Assembly (NCBI GenBank): GCA_020073525.1
Contig: JAIQFA010000015.1
Location: 18,288-82,287 of the forward strand
Source: Terriglobia bacterium
GTDB taxonomy: Bacteria; Acidobacteriota; Terriglobia; Terriglobales; Acidobacteriaceae
DNA: 64,000 nucleotides
Direction: 5' to 3'
This document shows positions 24,838 through 34,490 of the stretch, in pieces (the first letter of the stretch is position 1; the number at the start of each line of letters is the position of its first letter). Position numbers and translations under genes: made by a program. The notes below the pieces were generated by a model. It ran no database searches and had not been told where the DNA came from. It worked only from the letters and a program-made list of their open reading frames with translations.

Positions 24838-25305
24838 TCACGCTGCTTTTGCCTTCATCGACTCGATGTCGTCGAGCAGCACTTTTTCGTGGCCTTCCGG
24901 ACTCACCTTTTCGTACACCTTGCGAATCATGCCCTTGGGATCAACCACGAAACTGGTGCGCTCCCAGAACTTCATTCCTTTCCATTCTACCTGCCCAATG
25001 CCAAGCGCTTTCATCAGGCTGGAATCGGTATCGGCCAGCAGGTCGATGGTGAAGGCGAATTTGTTGCAGAAATTCTTGTGCGAGGCAACATCGTCAGCGC
25101 TGACGCCGATGACCTTGATTCCGGCAACATCGAAATCGGCCTTGGTCGCCGTAAACGACTTGCCCTGGATGGTGCAGCCCGGCGTGTCATCTTTCGGATA
25201 GAAGTAAACGACCAGCCACTGCCCCGTAAAGTCGGAGAGCCTGGTGATCTTGCCGTCCTGATTGGGGAGCGAAAAATTCGGAAAGGGATTGCCAGCAGAG
25301 AGCAT
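24838..25305 (-). CDS. bcp: Thioredoxin-dependent peroxiredoxin, PrxQ/BCP type
   Basis: A 155-residue peroxiredoxin that reduces hydrogen and organic peroxides. The peroxidatic cysteine is C44 in DDTPGCTIQG. The resolving cysteine that usually follows five residues later in BCP is absent (K49). Instead C80 in SHKNFCNKF lies 36 residues away, the spacing of the second PrxQ subtype, where the disulfide forms between C44 and a cysteine in helix 3. The Thr and Arg that support the active site (T41 and the R of FWERTSFVVD) are present. Single-gene unit. Confidence 0.92.
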   Translation of the reverse strand: MLSAGNPFPNFSLPNQDGKITRLSDFTGQWLVVYFYPKDDTPGCTIQGKSFTATKADFDVAGIKVIGVSADDVASHKNFCNKFAFTIDLLADTDSSLMKALGIGQVEWKGMKFWERTSFVVDPKGMIRKVYEKVSPEGHEKVLLDDIESMKAKAA

Positions 25306-25351
25306 TGGGGGAGTCCTTTCTAGTTGCGGTGGCCATTATATTTCAAACCGT

Positions 25352-25403
25352 CTTAGCCGTTAGCATGGCGCCAAATCTGATTTCGGCCCAGCTAACGGCT
25401 AAG
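25352..25403. repeat. Inverted repeat between two minus-strand genes
   Basis: Arms CTTAGCCGTTAGC (25352-25364) and GCTAACGGCTAAG (25391-25403) are a perfect 13-bp inverted repeat. The right side continues AGCTAATAGCCGCC into the VOC gene's end. Related in wording to the pilM/pilN repeat at 19500-19556. Confidence 0.85.
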
Positions 25404-25418
25404 AGCTAATAGCCGCCT

Positions 25419-25892
25419 TTAGGCGGCTTGCATCACCTTTTTCATCCGTTGCTCCATCTCGTCGGCGGAAACATCTTCCACGTGCGTGGCAAGTCCCCAG
25501 AGATGACCGAACGGATCTTGAATGAAGCCGGAGCGATCTCCGTAGAACTGGTCTTGGACCGGCTTCAGGATTTTGGCTCCCTCGGCAGTGGCCCGTTCAA
25601 AAATCTTGTCGACGTCGGGAACATAGAGATACAGGCTGATCGGGCTGGCTCCAATCGTGGAGGCGCTGGTGTGGCCTTGGCCCATGCTGGGATTTTCGTC
25701 GGCGAGCATGATGCGCGAGTCGCCGATCTGCAACTCGGCATGCCCAACGCTGCCATTCGGTCCGTCCATGCGCACGACTTCGGTCGCTCCGAAAACGTTC
25801 TTGTAGTAGTCGATCGCTTTCGCGGCGCCCCTGATGACGAGATAAGGCGTAACGGTGTTGTAGCCCTTGGGAATGTAGTGGGTTTTGCTCAT
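25419..25892 (-). CDS. VOC-family (glyoxalase/PhnB-like) protein
   Basis: A 157-residue vicinal-oxygen-chelate fold protein. Segments VTPYLVIRGAAKAIDYYKNVFGATEV, GHAELQIGDSRIMLADE, SISLYLYVPDVDKIFERATAEGAKIL and GDRSGFIQDPFGHLWGLATH are typical of the PhnB-like subgroup. These proteins usually bind a metal and act on small molecules, but many are uncharacterised, so no reaction is assigned. The ATG at 25892 has a GGAGGAG ribosome-binding site six bases upstream, which rules out the longer frame. Confidence 0.88.
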   Translation of the reverse strand: MSKTHYIPKGYNTVTPYLVIRGAAKAIDYYKNVFGATEVVRMDGPNGSVGHAELQIGDSRIMLADENPSMGQGHTSASTIGASPISLYLYVPDVDKIFERATAEGAKILKPVQDQFYGDRSGFIQDPFGHLWGLATHVEDVSADEMEQRMKKVMQAA

Positions 25893-26134
25893 GATTTTCT
25901 CCTCCGGTATTCCGCTCAAAGATGAGGTTGAGGGTTGAGGTTTGGGCGCAGACGGAGCCCCCACGGGCCGCGTCATTCCCTCATGAGAACACAGGTCCGG
26001 AGGAGTCTCAAGACCCAACTTTTGGTGGCCTAGCCTGGAGAGCAGTTGTTGGCAAACTGATGATTTTGCAACCACGCGTCCATTGCGCGTCGAGGCATAT
26101 ACTTGAACCGACAGTCGGAAAGGACAAATCTTTT

Positions 26135-26533
26135 ATGAAAACCAAGAGCTTTCTACTTACCCTGATGTTGATCCTAACCTCTCTAACATGGGCGCAGAGC
26201 GCGCCACCACAGACGCCTCCTCCTCCGCCCGCCAAGGGTGCCGAGCATCATCACCAGATGGCGGACATGCACAAACAGCATATGGAGGGTATGAAGGCCG
26301 ACGTGGATAAGATGAAGGCATCCCTCGAACAATTGAAAGCCAATGTGGCCAAGATCAGCGATCCGGCTGAGAAGGCGCGCTGGCAAACTAACGTAGATAT
26401 GTGGACTGTGATGGTCGGCCACATGGAACAGATGGCGAAGCACATGGATGAGATGGGTCCAGGCATGATGCACCACCACGGCGAGATGGGCGGCCCCGCT
26501 ACTCCTCCGCCCGCCGCTCCCAAACCGCAGTAA
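26135..26533 (+). CDS. Exported His/Met-rich small protein
   Basis: A 132-residue protein with signal peptide SFLLTLMLILTSLTWAQS, then a Pro-rich spacer and an amphipathic helical region packed with His and Met: GAEHHHQMADMHKQHMEGM, VGHMEQMAKHMDEMGPGMMHHHGEMGG. No defined family. The composition resembles periplasmic copper or other soft-metal binding proteins (inference only). A short Pro/Ala tail ends the protein. The long upstream frame is ignored because the signal peptide starts at this ATG. Confidence 0.7.
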   Translation: MKTKSFLLTLMLILTSLTWAQSAPPQTPPPPPAKGAEHHHQMADMHKQHMEGMKADVDKMKASLEQLKANVAKISDPAEKARWQTNVDMWTVMVGHMEQMAKHMDEMGPGMMHHHGEMGGPATPPPAAPKPQ

Positions 26534-26664
26534 GTTTGCTGCGAGAGGACACTGGCTCACACTGCGGAAGACCGCGGACTGGTGACTCGGCAACGACGCT
26601 GGCCACAGGTTGCTGGTCCGTGTAGAACGTAGGAGTTTGAACGTCGCGGTTTAGGGCGGCGAAG

Positions 26665-27732
26665 ATGGATATTGTCCAAATCTCCGATACTGCGGGCGGC
26701 GGCGCGCAAACGCCGGAAGAAGAGACCTTGGTTCAGCACGTCCGCGAAGAGGGCGTCGTTCAGATTCGGCGCAAGTCTCGGACCGAGCCGTATGATTTGA
26801 CCCTCCTGCCAGGGCTGTCGGATCTCTACCTGCCGAGGAAGACCTGTCGGACCACTTTGTCGATGGACCTGATCGTCGCCCTGATGGAGCGGACCGAGTT
26901 TGCCTGGCTGTGTGACAATCTGGCCCGTCACGAAGACTCAACCTCGGAGTCGGCCATACTGGAACGCCAACTCTTCAGCTATTACCCCCGTCCCGATTTT
27001 GCGGAGAAGCGTTTGCTGGATTTCGGTTGTGGGAACGGGCCCTCCAGCATGACGATCGCGAGGCTGCTACCGCGGACGGAAGTAGTGGGAGTCGAACTCG
27101 GTGCAGACAAGGTGGAAATGGCGAACCGCATCAGAGCATTTCGATCCTTGGACAACGTACGCTTTCTCTGTTCGCCTTCGGGCAGTGAGCTCCCGCCTGG
27201 AATCGGGCATTTCGACTTCGTCATGCTCAGCGCGGTCTATGAACACCTGCTCCCGCACGAGCGCACGGTCGTGATGCCGGCGCTGTGGTCCGCCCTGAAA
27301 CCGGGAGGGATGCTTTTTATCAATCGAACACCGTACCGGTACTTTCCCATGGAAGTCCATAGCACCGGCTTGTGGTTCGTCAATTACCTCCCCGATCGAT
27401 TAGCGCACGGGGTTGTACGCCAATTCGCCAAAAGAAACAGGGCAATCAACAAGTCTGAAGACTGGAACGTCCACCTGCGCGGCGGATTACGAGGAGGAAC
27501 GGAACGCGAGATCATCCGAAATCTCACCGCCGGAACCGAGAAGGGCGCTCGAATCGTTCAGCCGCGCTACCACGGTGTACGCGATCGGGCTGACTACTGG
27601 TTAAGCGGAACGAATCCGAATCGGTACCGCAGAGTGAAGGAATGGATCGCAAGAGGATTCCGGCTAACAGACCGACTGTGGGGGACGGTCCCAAGCATGA
27701 GGATTGAAGTGGTGATCCAGAAAGAATGCTGA
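26665..27732 (+). CDS. Class I SAM-dependent methyltransferase
   Basis: A 355-residue protein. The SAM-binding loop RLLDFGCGNGPSSMTIARLLP (about residues 112-132) is followed by VVGVELGADKVEMANRI and HFDFVMLSAVYEHLLPHERTVVMPALWSALKPGGMLFINRTPYRYFP, a complete methyltransferase core with its typical post-core motif. About 100 residues precede the core, perhaps a substrate-recognition part. Substrate unknown; similar proteins act on sugars, lipids or cell-wall precursors. The neighbours give no clear hint. Confidence 0.85.
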   Translation: MDIVQISDTAGGGAQTPEEETLVQHVREEGVVQIRRKSRTEPYDLTLLPGLSDLYLPRKTCRTTLSMDLIVALMERTEFAWLCDNLARHEDSTSESAILERQLFSYYPRPDFAEKRLLDFGCGNGPSSMTIARLLPRTEVVGVELGADKVEMANRIRAFRSLDNVRFLCSPSGSELPPGIGHFDFVMLSAVYEHLLPHERTVVMPALWSALKPGGMLFINRTPYRYFPMEVHSTGLWFVNYLPDRLAHGVVRQFAKRNRAINKSEDWNVHLRGGLRGGTEREIIRNLTAGTEKGARIVQPRYHGVRDRADYWLSGTNPNRYRRVKEWIARGFRLTDRLWGTVPSMRIEVVIQKEC

Positions 27733-28008
27733 GCCAGTTTACCTCCGGCGTAAACATTGGCAGGTTCACGGGTCGAAAAGCCCCAGGTGGGACGCTACCG
27801 TGGAATCCCACCCTGTCACCAAGAACGCACAAGGATGGCCCCCGGCGGCTGTTCTCCGAATCCACGAGGCGAAATCCCTACAGTGCCTTCTGTACGGCGG
27901 ATTTTCTACCGAACCCGGAGAATTTGCACTCGGAACGTGGCGCCATCCCATATCTTGCCGAAGTTTCAAGATTAGAGGCTTGGCCCATGGCGTGCTATGT
28001 CCTGACGT

Positions 28009-28809
28009 ATGGAAGGTCGAGGGCTACCCCCGAAGCTCGGTTTCGCGGTAGTGGCCCTTTGCATGATCACCTTCGCCCATGCCCAGAAAAGCGAAAATAC
28101 CACTACGCCGTTGGAATTCGCCTCTGTGATTCAGCGTTTGGAACAAGCGCAGCGGAACGCCAAGCCTCAAGTGTCGTATCAAGTGATTCGGCAGTATCAG
28201 TTGTCGGAGAGTAACAGCTCGCACGTTAGCTCCAATGTGGTGGCCGAAGTGGAGTACTCTCCGCCGGACCGCGAGACCTACGTCATTCAAGAGCACAGTG
28301 GTAGCAGCCGGGGTGAGCAGGTAGTCAGACGAATTTTGGATCACGAATCGGCCTTGGTTGCAGGCGGCCCGGCGTCATGGTCTGCGGCGCTTCTCAGTCG
28401 CGATAATTACGCTTTCACCAACCTCGGAGAGAGCACGCTTAACGGGAAAAGTTTCTATCTGCTCGGCCTAGTGCCAAAGCGCCAAGAGAAGGAGCTGATC
28501 GCGGGCCGAGCGTGGGTCGACAAAAATACGTTCTTGATACGGCGGATCGACGGGGAACTGGCGAAGAGTCCGTCTTGGCTGCTGAAGAAAGTCAGCGTGC
28601 GACTCGATTTTTCTGACGTTTCTGGAATTTGGCTTCAGTCGGCCATGGAAGCCACGGCGGATGTGCGCTTTGTTGGAAGCCAAACTCTTCAGGCCCAGAC
28701 ACTCGATTGCCGTAAGGCGGGTGTAGTCGCAACCCGCATTGACACGAAACATGCACGAACGATTCATCGCAACGTCCCCGCAGAGTTGTTGTTCCCTGCC
28801 CCGAAGTAA
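28009..28809 (+). CDS. Exported LolA-like/DUF protein of unknown function
   Basis: A 266-residue protein with a signal sequence (LGFAVVALCMITFAHAQ) and a beta-rich body: VIQRLEQAQRNAKPQVSYQVIRQYQL, VVAEVEYSPPDRETYVIQEHSG, FYLLGLVPKRQEKELIAGRAWVDKNTFLIRRIDGELAKSP. The GRAWVDKNTFLIRRIDG segment is characteristic of the LolA/LppX-like fold used by outer-membrane lipoprotein-sorting-like proteins. It may therefore bind a lipid or lipoprotein in the periplasm. The start lacks a good ribosome-binding site. The 276 bases upstream hold no other recognisable feature. Confidence 0.65.
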   Translation: MEGRGLPPKLGFAVVALCMITFAHAQKSENTTTPLEFASVIQRLEQAQRNAKPQVSYQVIRQYQLSESNSSHVSSNVVAEVEYSPPDRETYVIQEHSGSSRGEQVVRRILDHESALVAGGPASWSAALLSRDNYAFTNLGESTLNGKSFYLLGLVPKRQEKELIAGRAWVDKNTFLIRRIDGELAKSPSWLLKKVSVRLDFSDVSGIWLQSAMEATADVRFVGSQTLQAQTLDCRKAGVVATRIDTKHARTIHRNVPAELLFPAPK

Positions 28810-28835
28810 CGCCGCTCTATCGAAGAACACCTCTT

Positions 28836-30419
28836 CTACTCGATCCCCAACTCTTTTGCTAGCGTCTTCCACTTGCCATCCACCAGCGCTCGTATCTTCG
28901 CGTCCATCACAATCTCATCCGGCCAAGGCCGCCCAAAGCCCTCCGTCGACCACTTGCGGGTGGCATCGATCCCCATCTTTGAGCCATAGTCCGCGAGGCG
29001 AGAAGCGTGATCCAGTGAATCCATCGGGCCCATCGTGAACTGAATGTCGCGCTCGGGGTCGATGTTGTTCAGCACTTTCAGGGCGACGTCGGCTACATCC
29101 TGCACGTCCACGTCTTCATCCACCACAATGATGCACTTGGTGAACATGGCCTGGCCCAGCGACCAGATGGCGTTCATCACTTTGCGCGCTTGTCCGGGAT
29201 AGGACTTGCGGATAGAGGCGATCATCAGGTTATGGAACACGCCTTCAATCGGCAGATTGATGTCAACTAGCTCGGGGATGGTCAGTTTCATCAGCGGCAG
29301 GAAGATGCGCTCGACCGCTTTGCCCATCCAGGCGTCTTCTTGCGGCGGCTTGCCCACTACGGTCGTTGCGTAGATCGGGTCTTTCCGGTGAGTCACACAC
29401 GTCACATGGAATACCGGGTACTCGTCTTCCAACGAGTAGAAGCCGGTGTGATCGCCGAAGGGGCCTTCGGTTCGGAGTTCATCGAGATTGACATAGCCTT
29501 CGAGAATGATCTCGGCATCAGCGGGAACTTCGAGATCAACCGTTTCGCATTTCACCAACTCAACGGGCTTCTGGCGGAGGAATCCGGCGATGATGTATTC
29601 CTCAACATCCGGCGGGGCAGGCACAATCGCGGAAAACGTCAGCGCGGGCTCGGTGCCGATAGCTACGGCTACTTCCATCTTGCCCGAGGGACGATCCCCC
29701 GCTGCCAGCATTGCACCTCCGGATGACCTTGCCATGATGTCGACTGCGGCACGGGCGGGGGCGCCCTTGTCTCCATCGTTCGGAACACTTTTGCGCATGT
29801 GGTCACGGTAGTGCTCTGCGGCCACTTTCTGGCGTTGCCAGTGCATGCCGGTTGTACGCTCGTCATACACCTGCATGCGGTACATGCCTACGTTGCGTTT
29901 GCCGGTTTTTGGATCGCGCGTAATGACGCAGGGCAGCGTGATGAAGCGTCCGCCATCTTTGGGCCAGCATTGCAGGATGGGAAAATCCAACAATGAAAAA
30001 TTGTCGCGCTTGATGACTTCTTTGCAGGGGCCGGTGGCAACCGTCTTCGGGAAGAACTTCCCCATCTCGGCGAGCATGGGCAGCATCTTCACTTTGTCGA
30101 GGAAGCCTTGGGGGGACTTCATGTCCATGAAGCCGCGGATGCGCTCCGCGATTTCATCGAGCGAATCGACCTCCAGCGCAAGACGCATGCGGCGGGCCGA
30201 ACCGAACTGGTTGATCAAGAGCTGCGAGCCGGGGTAGCCTTTCAGGTTTTCGAAGAGCAGAGCTTTCCCGCCGACCGTTCCCTGCTGGTCCCGACTCTTT
30301 GAAACCCGGTCGGCAATCTCCGCAACCTCCAAAATTGGGTCCGCTTCGGTGCGAATGCGTTTCAGTTCGCCGGCTCGGTCGAGCGCTTTGATCCAGTCCC
30401 GCAGATCGTCGTAGGCCAA
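28836..30419 (-). CDS. UbiD-family prenylated-FMN decarboxylase
   Basis: A 527-residue UbiD family enzyme. Conserved segments include WPKDGGRFITLPCVITRDPKTGKRNVGMYRMQVYD and LRTEGPFGDHTGFYSLEDEYPVFHVT, the latter carrying the catalytic glutamate region, and IPELVDINLPIEGVFHN. These enzymes use prenylated FMN to decarboxylate aromatic or unsaturated acids; in bacteria with quinones the common roles are ubiquinone or futalosine-route menaquinone synthesis. No UbiX (prenyl-FMN synthase) gene is in the window. The start codon is TTG with GGAGGG just upstream. Confidence 0.88.
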   Translation of the reverse strand: MAYDDLRDWIKALDRAGELKRIRTEADPILEVAEIADRVSKSRDQQGTVGGKALLFENLKGYPGSQLLINQFGSARRMRLALEVDSLDEIAERIRGFMDMKSPQGFLDKVKMLPMLAEMGKFFPKTVATGPCKEVIKRDNFSLLDFPILQCWPKDGGRFITLPCVITRDPKTGKRNVGMYRMQVYDERTTGMHWQRQKVAAEHYRDHMRKSVPNDGDKGAPARAAVDIMARSSGGAMLAAGDRPSGKMEVAVAIGTEPALTFSAIVPAPPDVEEYIIAGFLRQKPVELVKCETVDLEVPADAEIILEGYVNLDELRTEGPFGDHTGFYSLEDEYPVFHVTCVTHRKDPIYATTVVGKPPQEDAWMGKAVERIFLPLMKLTIPELVDINLPIEGVFHNLMIASIRKSYPGQARKVMNAIWSLGQAMFTKCIIVVDEDVDVQDVADVALKVLNNIDPERDIQFTMGPMDSLDHASRLADYGSKMGIDATRKWSTEGFGRPWPDEIVMDAKIRALVDGKWKTLAKELGIE

Positions 30420-30601
30420 AATCCCTCCAGGAATGACAGACGATTATATGACGGGCGCCGAGGGAAACCTTTAATCACAGGGAGCACCGGGGATCACAGA
30501 GGTATCCGAAGGGAAACCTGGTACCACTCTTCCACATTTCGCGCTCTGCGACTAGGATATGGGTGTCAATTCTGCAAGCATCCGTAGTTCACGAGGGACC
30601 A

Positions 30602-31051
30602 ATGATCCGTTTTAAGGTGAACGGGAAAGAAAAGACGTTTGACGGCGATCCCGACATGCCGCTGCTGTGGTATTTGCGAGATGTGGCTCAACTCACGGGG
30701 ACGAAGTTCGGCTGTGGCATATCGTTGTGCGGAGCATGTACCGTGCATCAGAATGGCGCAGCCATCCGCTCCTGCACTACGCCCATGAAAGAGGTCAGCG
30801 GCGCCGACATCACCACCATTGAAGGCATCGCGCCCATGCACCCTGTGCAGAAAGCCTGGATGGAAATCCGGGTGCCGCAATGCGGTTACTGCCAGACGGG
30901 CCAGATCATGCAGGCGATCGCGCTTCTGAAAGACAACAAGAATCCCAGCGACCAGGATATCGACACAGCGATGTCGGGCAATCTCTGCCGCTGCGGCACC
31001 TATCAGCGGATTCGAGCGGCCATCCATCAGGCCGCGAAGGAGTCGGCATGA
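30602..31051 (+). CDS. 2Fe-2S subunit of a molybdenum hydroxylase (IorA-like)
   Basis: A 149-residue small subunit of the xanthine dehydrogenase family. The plant-type cluster ligands are in [22 protein letters not shown] and the second cluster ligands in [10 protein letters not shown] and [12 protein letters not shown]. It passes electrons from the molybdenum site to an acceptor. The ATG at 30602 has GAGGG close upstream. The stop overlaps the large-subunit start (ATGA at 31048), so the two are coupled. A separate FAD subunit is absent, as in isoquinoline 1-oxidoreductase-type enzymes that use cytochromes as acceptors. Confidence 0.92.
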   Translation: MIRFKVNGKEKTFDGDPDMPLLWYLRDVAQLTGTKFGCGISLCGACTVHQNGAAIRSCTTPMKEVSGADITTIEGIAPMHPVQKAWMEIRVPQCGYCQTGQIMQAIALLKDNKNPSDQDIDTAMSGNLCRCGTYQRIRAAIHQAAKESA

Positions 31052-33288
31052 ACATCATAGAAAATGTCAGCCGTCGCGGATTCTTGCAGGGAGTTGTTGC
31101 CGGCGGCGTTTTTGTGCTGAGCGCGCGTTTTGTTCCCGAGCCGCTGTGGGCCGCGGAAGGGGAAGCGGCTGCGGCGCCATTTGAGCCTAGTCTGTGGATG
31201 TCGATCGCCTCGGACGGCAGTGTCACTATCGTCGCCCACCGCTCCGAGATGGGATGTGGCAGCCGCACGGCCTTGCCGCTCGTGGTCGCCGACGAACTCG
31301 ATGCCGACTGGTCCAAGGTGAAGATTGATCAGGCGATCGGTGATCCGAAGTACGGCGACCAGGATACGGATGGATCGCACTCGGTTCGCAGTAACTTTGA
31401 CCTGATGCGCCAGGTAGGCGCTACCGGCCGCGTCATGCTGATCAGCGCCGCCGCCACGCAGTGGGGTGTTTCCCCGAAAGACTGCACGACCGAAGCCCAC
31501 TTCGTCGTGCATCATGCCAGCGGCCGCAAAGTGGGCTATGGCGAAGTTGCCGCGGCCGCGGCCAAGCTGCCCGTTCCCAAGAAAGAAGAGGTCCCGCTCA
31601 AGCCGCGTTCCCAATGGCGCTACATCGGCAAAGAGAGCAATTCCCTGTTCGATCTGCCCGAGATGGTCACTGGAAAAGCGGTCTTCGGCATGGACGCAAC
31701 CATGCCCGGCATGGTCTATGCGTCGGTCGAGCATCCGCCCGTCCTGGGACAGAAAATCAAATCCTACGATGACAAGGCCGCTCTCAAAGTGCCGGGAGTT
31801 CAGAAGACCCTCACGCTCGAGACCGTCACGCCACCGCACCTGTTCAAACCGCTGGGTGGAGTCGCCGTGATTGGCGACAACACCTGGGCGACATTCAAGG
31901 GGCGGAAGGCGCTCAAAGTGGAATGGGACCGCAGTCCGCACTCGAGTTACAACTCGGACTCATTCCGCAAGACGCTCGAAGCCACGTCGCGGCAGCCAGG
32001 CAAGGTTGTAAGAAACGTCGGCGATGTGGACGCCACCTTTGCCAAAGGTGGAAAGATCATCGAGGCCGAGTACTACACTCCGCATCTGGCGCACGTTTCC
32101 ATGGAGCCGCCGGTCGCCGTTGCCGAGTATCGCGACGGCAAGGTGCAGGCCTGGGCCCCAACGCAGAATCCACAAGCGGTGCAGGAGACGATTGCGGGCG
32201 TGCTCGGCATCAAGAAAGAAGATGTGACGTGCCACGTGACGCTGCTCGGCGGCGGTTTTGGGCGCAAATCGAAGCCCGATCAGGTTGCCGAAGCGGCGGT
32301 GCTCTCCAAACTACTCGGCAAGCCGGTCAAAGTGGTGTGGACGCGCGAAGATGACATTCACTTCGACTACTTCCACTCGGTCGCAGCCATGTACATGAAA
32401 GCCGCGATTGGAGCGGATGGCAAGCCGACCGCATGGCTGCAGCGCACCGCCTATCCACCGATTGGTTCGACCTTTAATCCGGATGCCAAGTACGCCGACG
32501 ACGAGATGGGCTTGGGATGGAACAATCTTCCTTTCGATATTCCCAATCATCGCGCCGAAAATGGCCCTGCCGATTACCACGTGCGCATCGGATGGCTGCG
32601 CAGCGTGGCCAACGTTTATCACGCGTTCGCGATTCACTCCTTTGCCGACGAGCTTGCCAAAGCCGCCAACAAGGATTCGGTGCAGTACCTGCTGGAACTC
32701 ATCGGTTCGCCTCGGATCGTCAACCTTGACCTGAAGGGAGACGAGGCGGAAGACGCCAAATCCTATCCCCTCGACACCGCCCGGTTGCGGCGCGTGGTCG
32801 AGATCGCAGCCGAGAAGTCCGGCTGGGGTAAGCGTCCCATGAGCAAGGGCCGCGGCATGGGCATCGCGGCTCACCGTAGTTTCCTGACCTATGTTGCGAC
32901 TGTGGTTGAAGTCGAAGTCGACAGCCGGGGACAGGTACACATTCCGGGTGTGTGGACGGCGGTCGATGCGGGGACAGTCGTCAGCCCCGACAATATCCGC
33001 AACCAGTTCGAAGGAGCGGCCGTGTTCGGAACCAGCCTGGCGTTGTTCGGTGAGATTACGGCGACCAATGGAGCCATCAACCAGAGCAACTTCAACAATT
33101 ATCAGATCGCGCGCATGAACCGTGCGCCGCGAAAAGTCGACGTACACATCGTGGAGAGCGACGCACCGCCGGCCGGCGTTGGAGAACCGGGTGTGCCGCC
33201 GTTCGCGCCTGCTTTGTACAACGCGGTGTTCGCAGCTACCGGCAAGCGGGTGAGAGAGCTTCCGTTGTCGAAGACAAAGCTGGCTTAA
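31048..33288 (+). CDS. Molybdopterin-binding subunit of an aldehyde/isoquinoline oxidoreductase-type enzyme (IorB-like)
   Basis: A 746-residue molybdenum-cofactor subunit. The N-terminus has a Tat-type signal ([21 protein letters not shown]), so the folded enzyme is exported. Cofactor-contact segments are [40 protein letters not shown] and [28 protein letters not shown], the last carrying the catalytic glutamate. It hydroxylates an aldehyde or N-heterocycle with water as oxygen donor; the substrate is unknown. The molybdate importer ModABC is encoded 0.4 kb downstream on the same strand. Confidence 0.9.
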   Translation: MNIIENVSRRGFLQGVVAGGVFVLSARFVPEPLWAAEGEAAAAPFEPSLWMSIASDGSVTIVAHRSEMGCGSRTALPLVVADELDADWSKVKIDQAIGDPKYGDQDTDGSHSVRSNFDLMRQVGATGRVMLISAAATQWGVSPKDCTTEAHFVVHHASGRKVGYGEVAAAAAKLPVPKKEEVPLKPRSQWRYIGKESNSLFDLPEMVTGKAVFGMDATMPGMVYASVEHPPVLGQKIKSYDDKAALKVPGVQKTLTLETVTPPHLFKPLGGVAVIGDNTWATFKGRKALKVEWDRSPHSSYNSDSFRKTLEATSRQPGKVVRNVGDVDATFAKGGKIIEAEYYTPHLAHVSMEPPVAVAEYRDGKVQAWAPTQNPQAVQETIAGVLGIKKEDVTCHVTLLGGGFGRKSKPDQVAEAAVLSKLLGKPVKVVWTREDDIHFDYFHSVAAMYMKAAIGADGKPTAWLQRTAYPPIGSTFNPDAKYADDEMGLGWNNLPFDIPNHRAENGPADYHVRIGWLRSVANVYHAFAIHSFADELAKAANKDSVQYLLELIGSPRIVNLDLKGDEAEDAKSYPLDTARLRRVVEIAAEKSGWGKRPMSKGRGMGIAAHRSFLTYVATVVEVEVDSRGQVHIPGVWTAVDAGTVVSPDNIRNQFEGAAVFGTSLALFGEITATNGAINQSNFNNYQIARMNRAPRKVDVHIVESDAPPAGVGEPGVPPFAPALYNAVFAATGKRVRELPLSKTKLA

Positions 33289-33311
33289 CGACCACACCGC
33301 CAAGGGGAATT

Positions 33312-33686
33312 TTGCAGGACGACAAGTCCGAACGCCAAGCGACCGGGATTGTTACCAGCAGGACACGCTGGCTAGCGGTCGCCACAGGATTTTTCACGGT
33401 GGTCGCAGGTACTTTCGCTGGCGGGCTATTTCTTGTTATACCGATCCCGTTGATTTTAGGCGCGATCATCCAACCACGCTTCCCGCGTGCCGGGAGAGGG
33501 CTCATCTGTGCCGGCGCTGTTTGGCTAACTTTCTGGGTGTTTGATGTTGGTATCTTCATGGTGCTTGAGAACCGCTCCGCCGACCGCCTCGGAGGGGTCC
33601 ATCTTATTACCGCAGCTTTGGTCTTACTTGTCGCTTTGTGCGACTTGGCGATAGTGATCGAAGAAGTGCAAATTAGGCGTACCTAA
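33312..33686 (+). CDS. Small membrane protein of unknown function
   Basis: A 124-residue protein with four likely membrane segments: WLAVATGFFTVVAGTFAGGLF, FLVIPIPLILGAIIQ, GLICAGAVWLTFWVFDVGIF and LITAALVLLVALCDLAIVI. The start is TTG at 33312 with AGGGG five bases upstream. It lies between the molybdenum hydroxylase genes and modA, so it may belong to the same transcript, but nothing in it points to a molybdenum role. Confidence 0.6.
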   Translation: MQDDKSERQATGIVTSRTRWLAVATGFFTVVAGTFAGGLFLVIPIPLILGAIIQPRFPRAGRGLICAGAVWLTFWVFDVGIFMVLENRSADRLGGVHLITAALVLLVALCDLAIVIEEVQIRRT

Positions 33687-33724
33687 ATCGAGCATAGGGC
33701 TGAGCGAAGCTTAAAATACCTGCG

Positions 33725-34489
33725 ATGAGAAAACTACTGACGTTCATGGTCGTCCTCGCGGCGTCTTTCGCTACCGCCCAAGAGATCACCGTAGCCGCGG
33801 CCGCCGATATGAGCGCTGCTCTTCCGCAACTGGTCGAAACCTACGCGAAGAAGACCGGGCAAGCGGTCAAGCTCTCCTTCGGCTCGTCCGGAAACCTGAC
33901 CAATCAAATCCGCAACGGCGCGCCCTTCGACGTCTTTTTCTCCGCCGATGAAGATTATCCGAAACAGCTGATCGCAGAAGGCCTCGCCTCGAAAGAAACG
34001 CTTTACCGTTATGCGGTCGGCCGCTTGGTCCTGTGGATACCGGGTGACTCGCCCCTAGACTTGTCGAAAGTGGGAATGCGGGCTATGCTCGATCCCTCGA
34101 TCAAAAAGATTTCGATCGCGAATTCCGCGACTGCTCCATACGGGCGGGCAGCTAAAGCTGCGTTACAGCACTTCGGAATCTACGATCAAGTTTCCAGCCG
34201 TCTCGTCATCGGAGAAAACGTTTCGCAGGCGGCACAGTTCGTCGAATCGGGCAACGCCCAAGCAGGATTGATCGCGCTCTCGCATGCTCTCGCTCCCGCC
34301 ATGAAAGACAAAGGACGCTATTGGACGGTTCCGCTCGATGCTTATCCCGCGCTGAATCAGGCAGCAGTCGTGCTTTCGAAATCAAAACAGCAGGACGCGG
34401 CCCGCAAGTTCCTCGACTTTCTGCGCAGTCCCGAAGCCACTTCCCTGCTCAACGATTACGGTTTCAGCTTGTCCGCGGAGAAGCACTGA
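33725..34489 (+). CDS. modA: Molybdate ABC transporter substrate-binding protein
   Basis: A 254-residue periplasmic binding protein with signal peptide LLTFMVVLAASFATAQ. The ModA signatures AAADMSAALPQLVETYAKKTG, LSFGSSGNLTNQIRNGAPFDVFFSADEDYPKQL and ANSATAPYGRAAKAAL supply the oxyanion-binding loops. It captures molybdate (or tungstate) and delivers it to ModB. Next gene modB starts one base after its stop region (TGAA ATG), so the genes form an operon. Confidence 0.93.
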   Translation: MRKLLTFMVVLAASFATAQEITVAAAADMSAALPQLVETYAKKTGQAVKLSFGSSGNLTNQIRNGAPFDVFFSADEDYPKQLIAEGLASKETLYRYAVGRLVLWIPGDSPLDLSKVGMRAMLDPSIKKISIANSATAPYGRAAKAALQHFGIYDQVSSRLVIGENVSQAAQFVESGNAQAGLIALSHALAPAMKDKGRYWTVPLDAYPALNQAAVVLSKSKQQDAARKFLDFLRSPEATSLLNDYGFSLSAEKH

Positions 34490-34490
34490 A

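Noticed and set aside
31027..33303. Two long minus-strand frames (31027-31941, 32311-33303)
   Set aside because: Antisense to the molybdenum hydroxylase large subunit, which is clearly the real gene.
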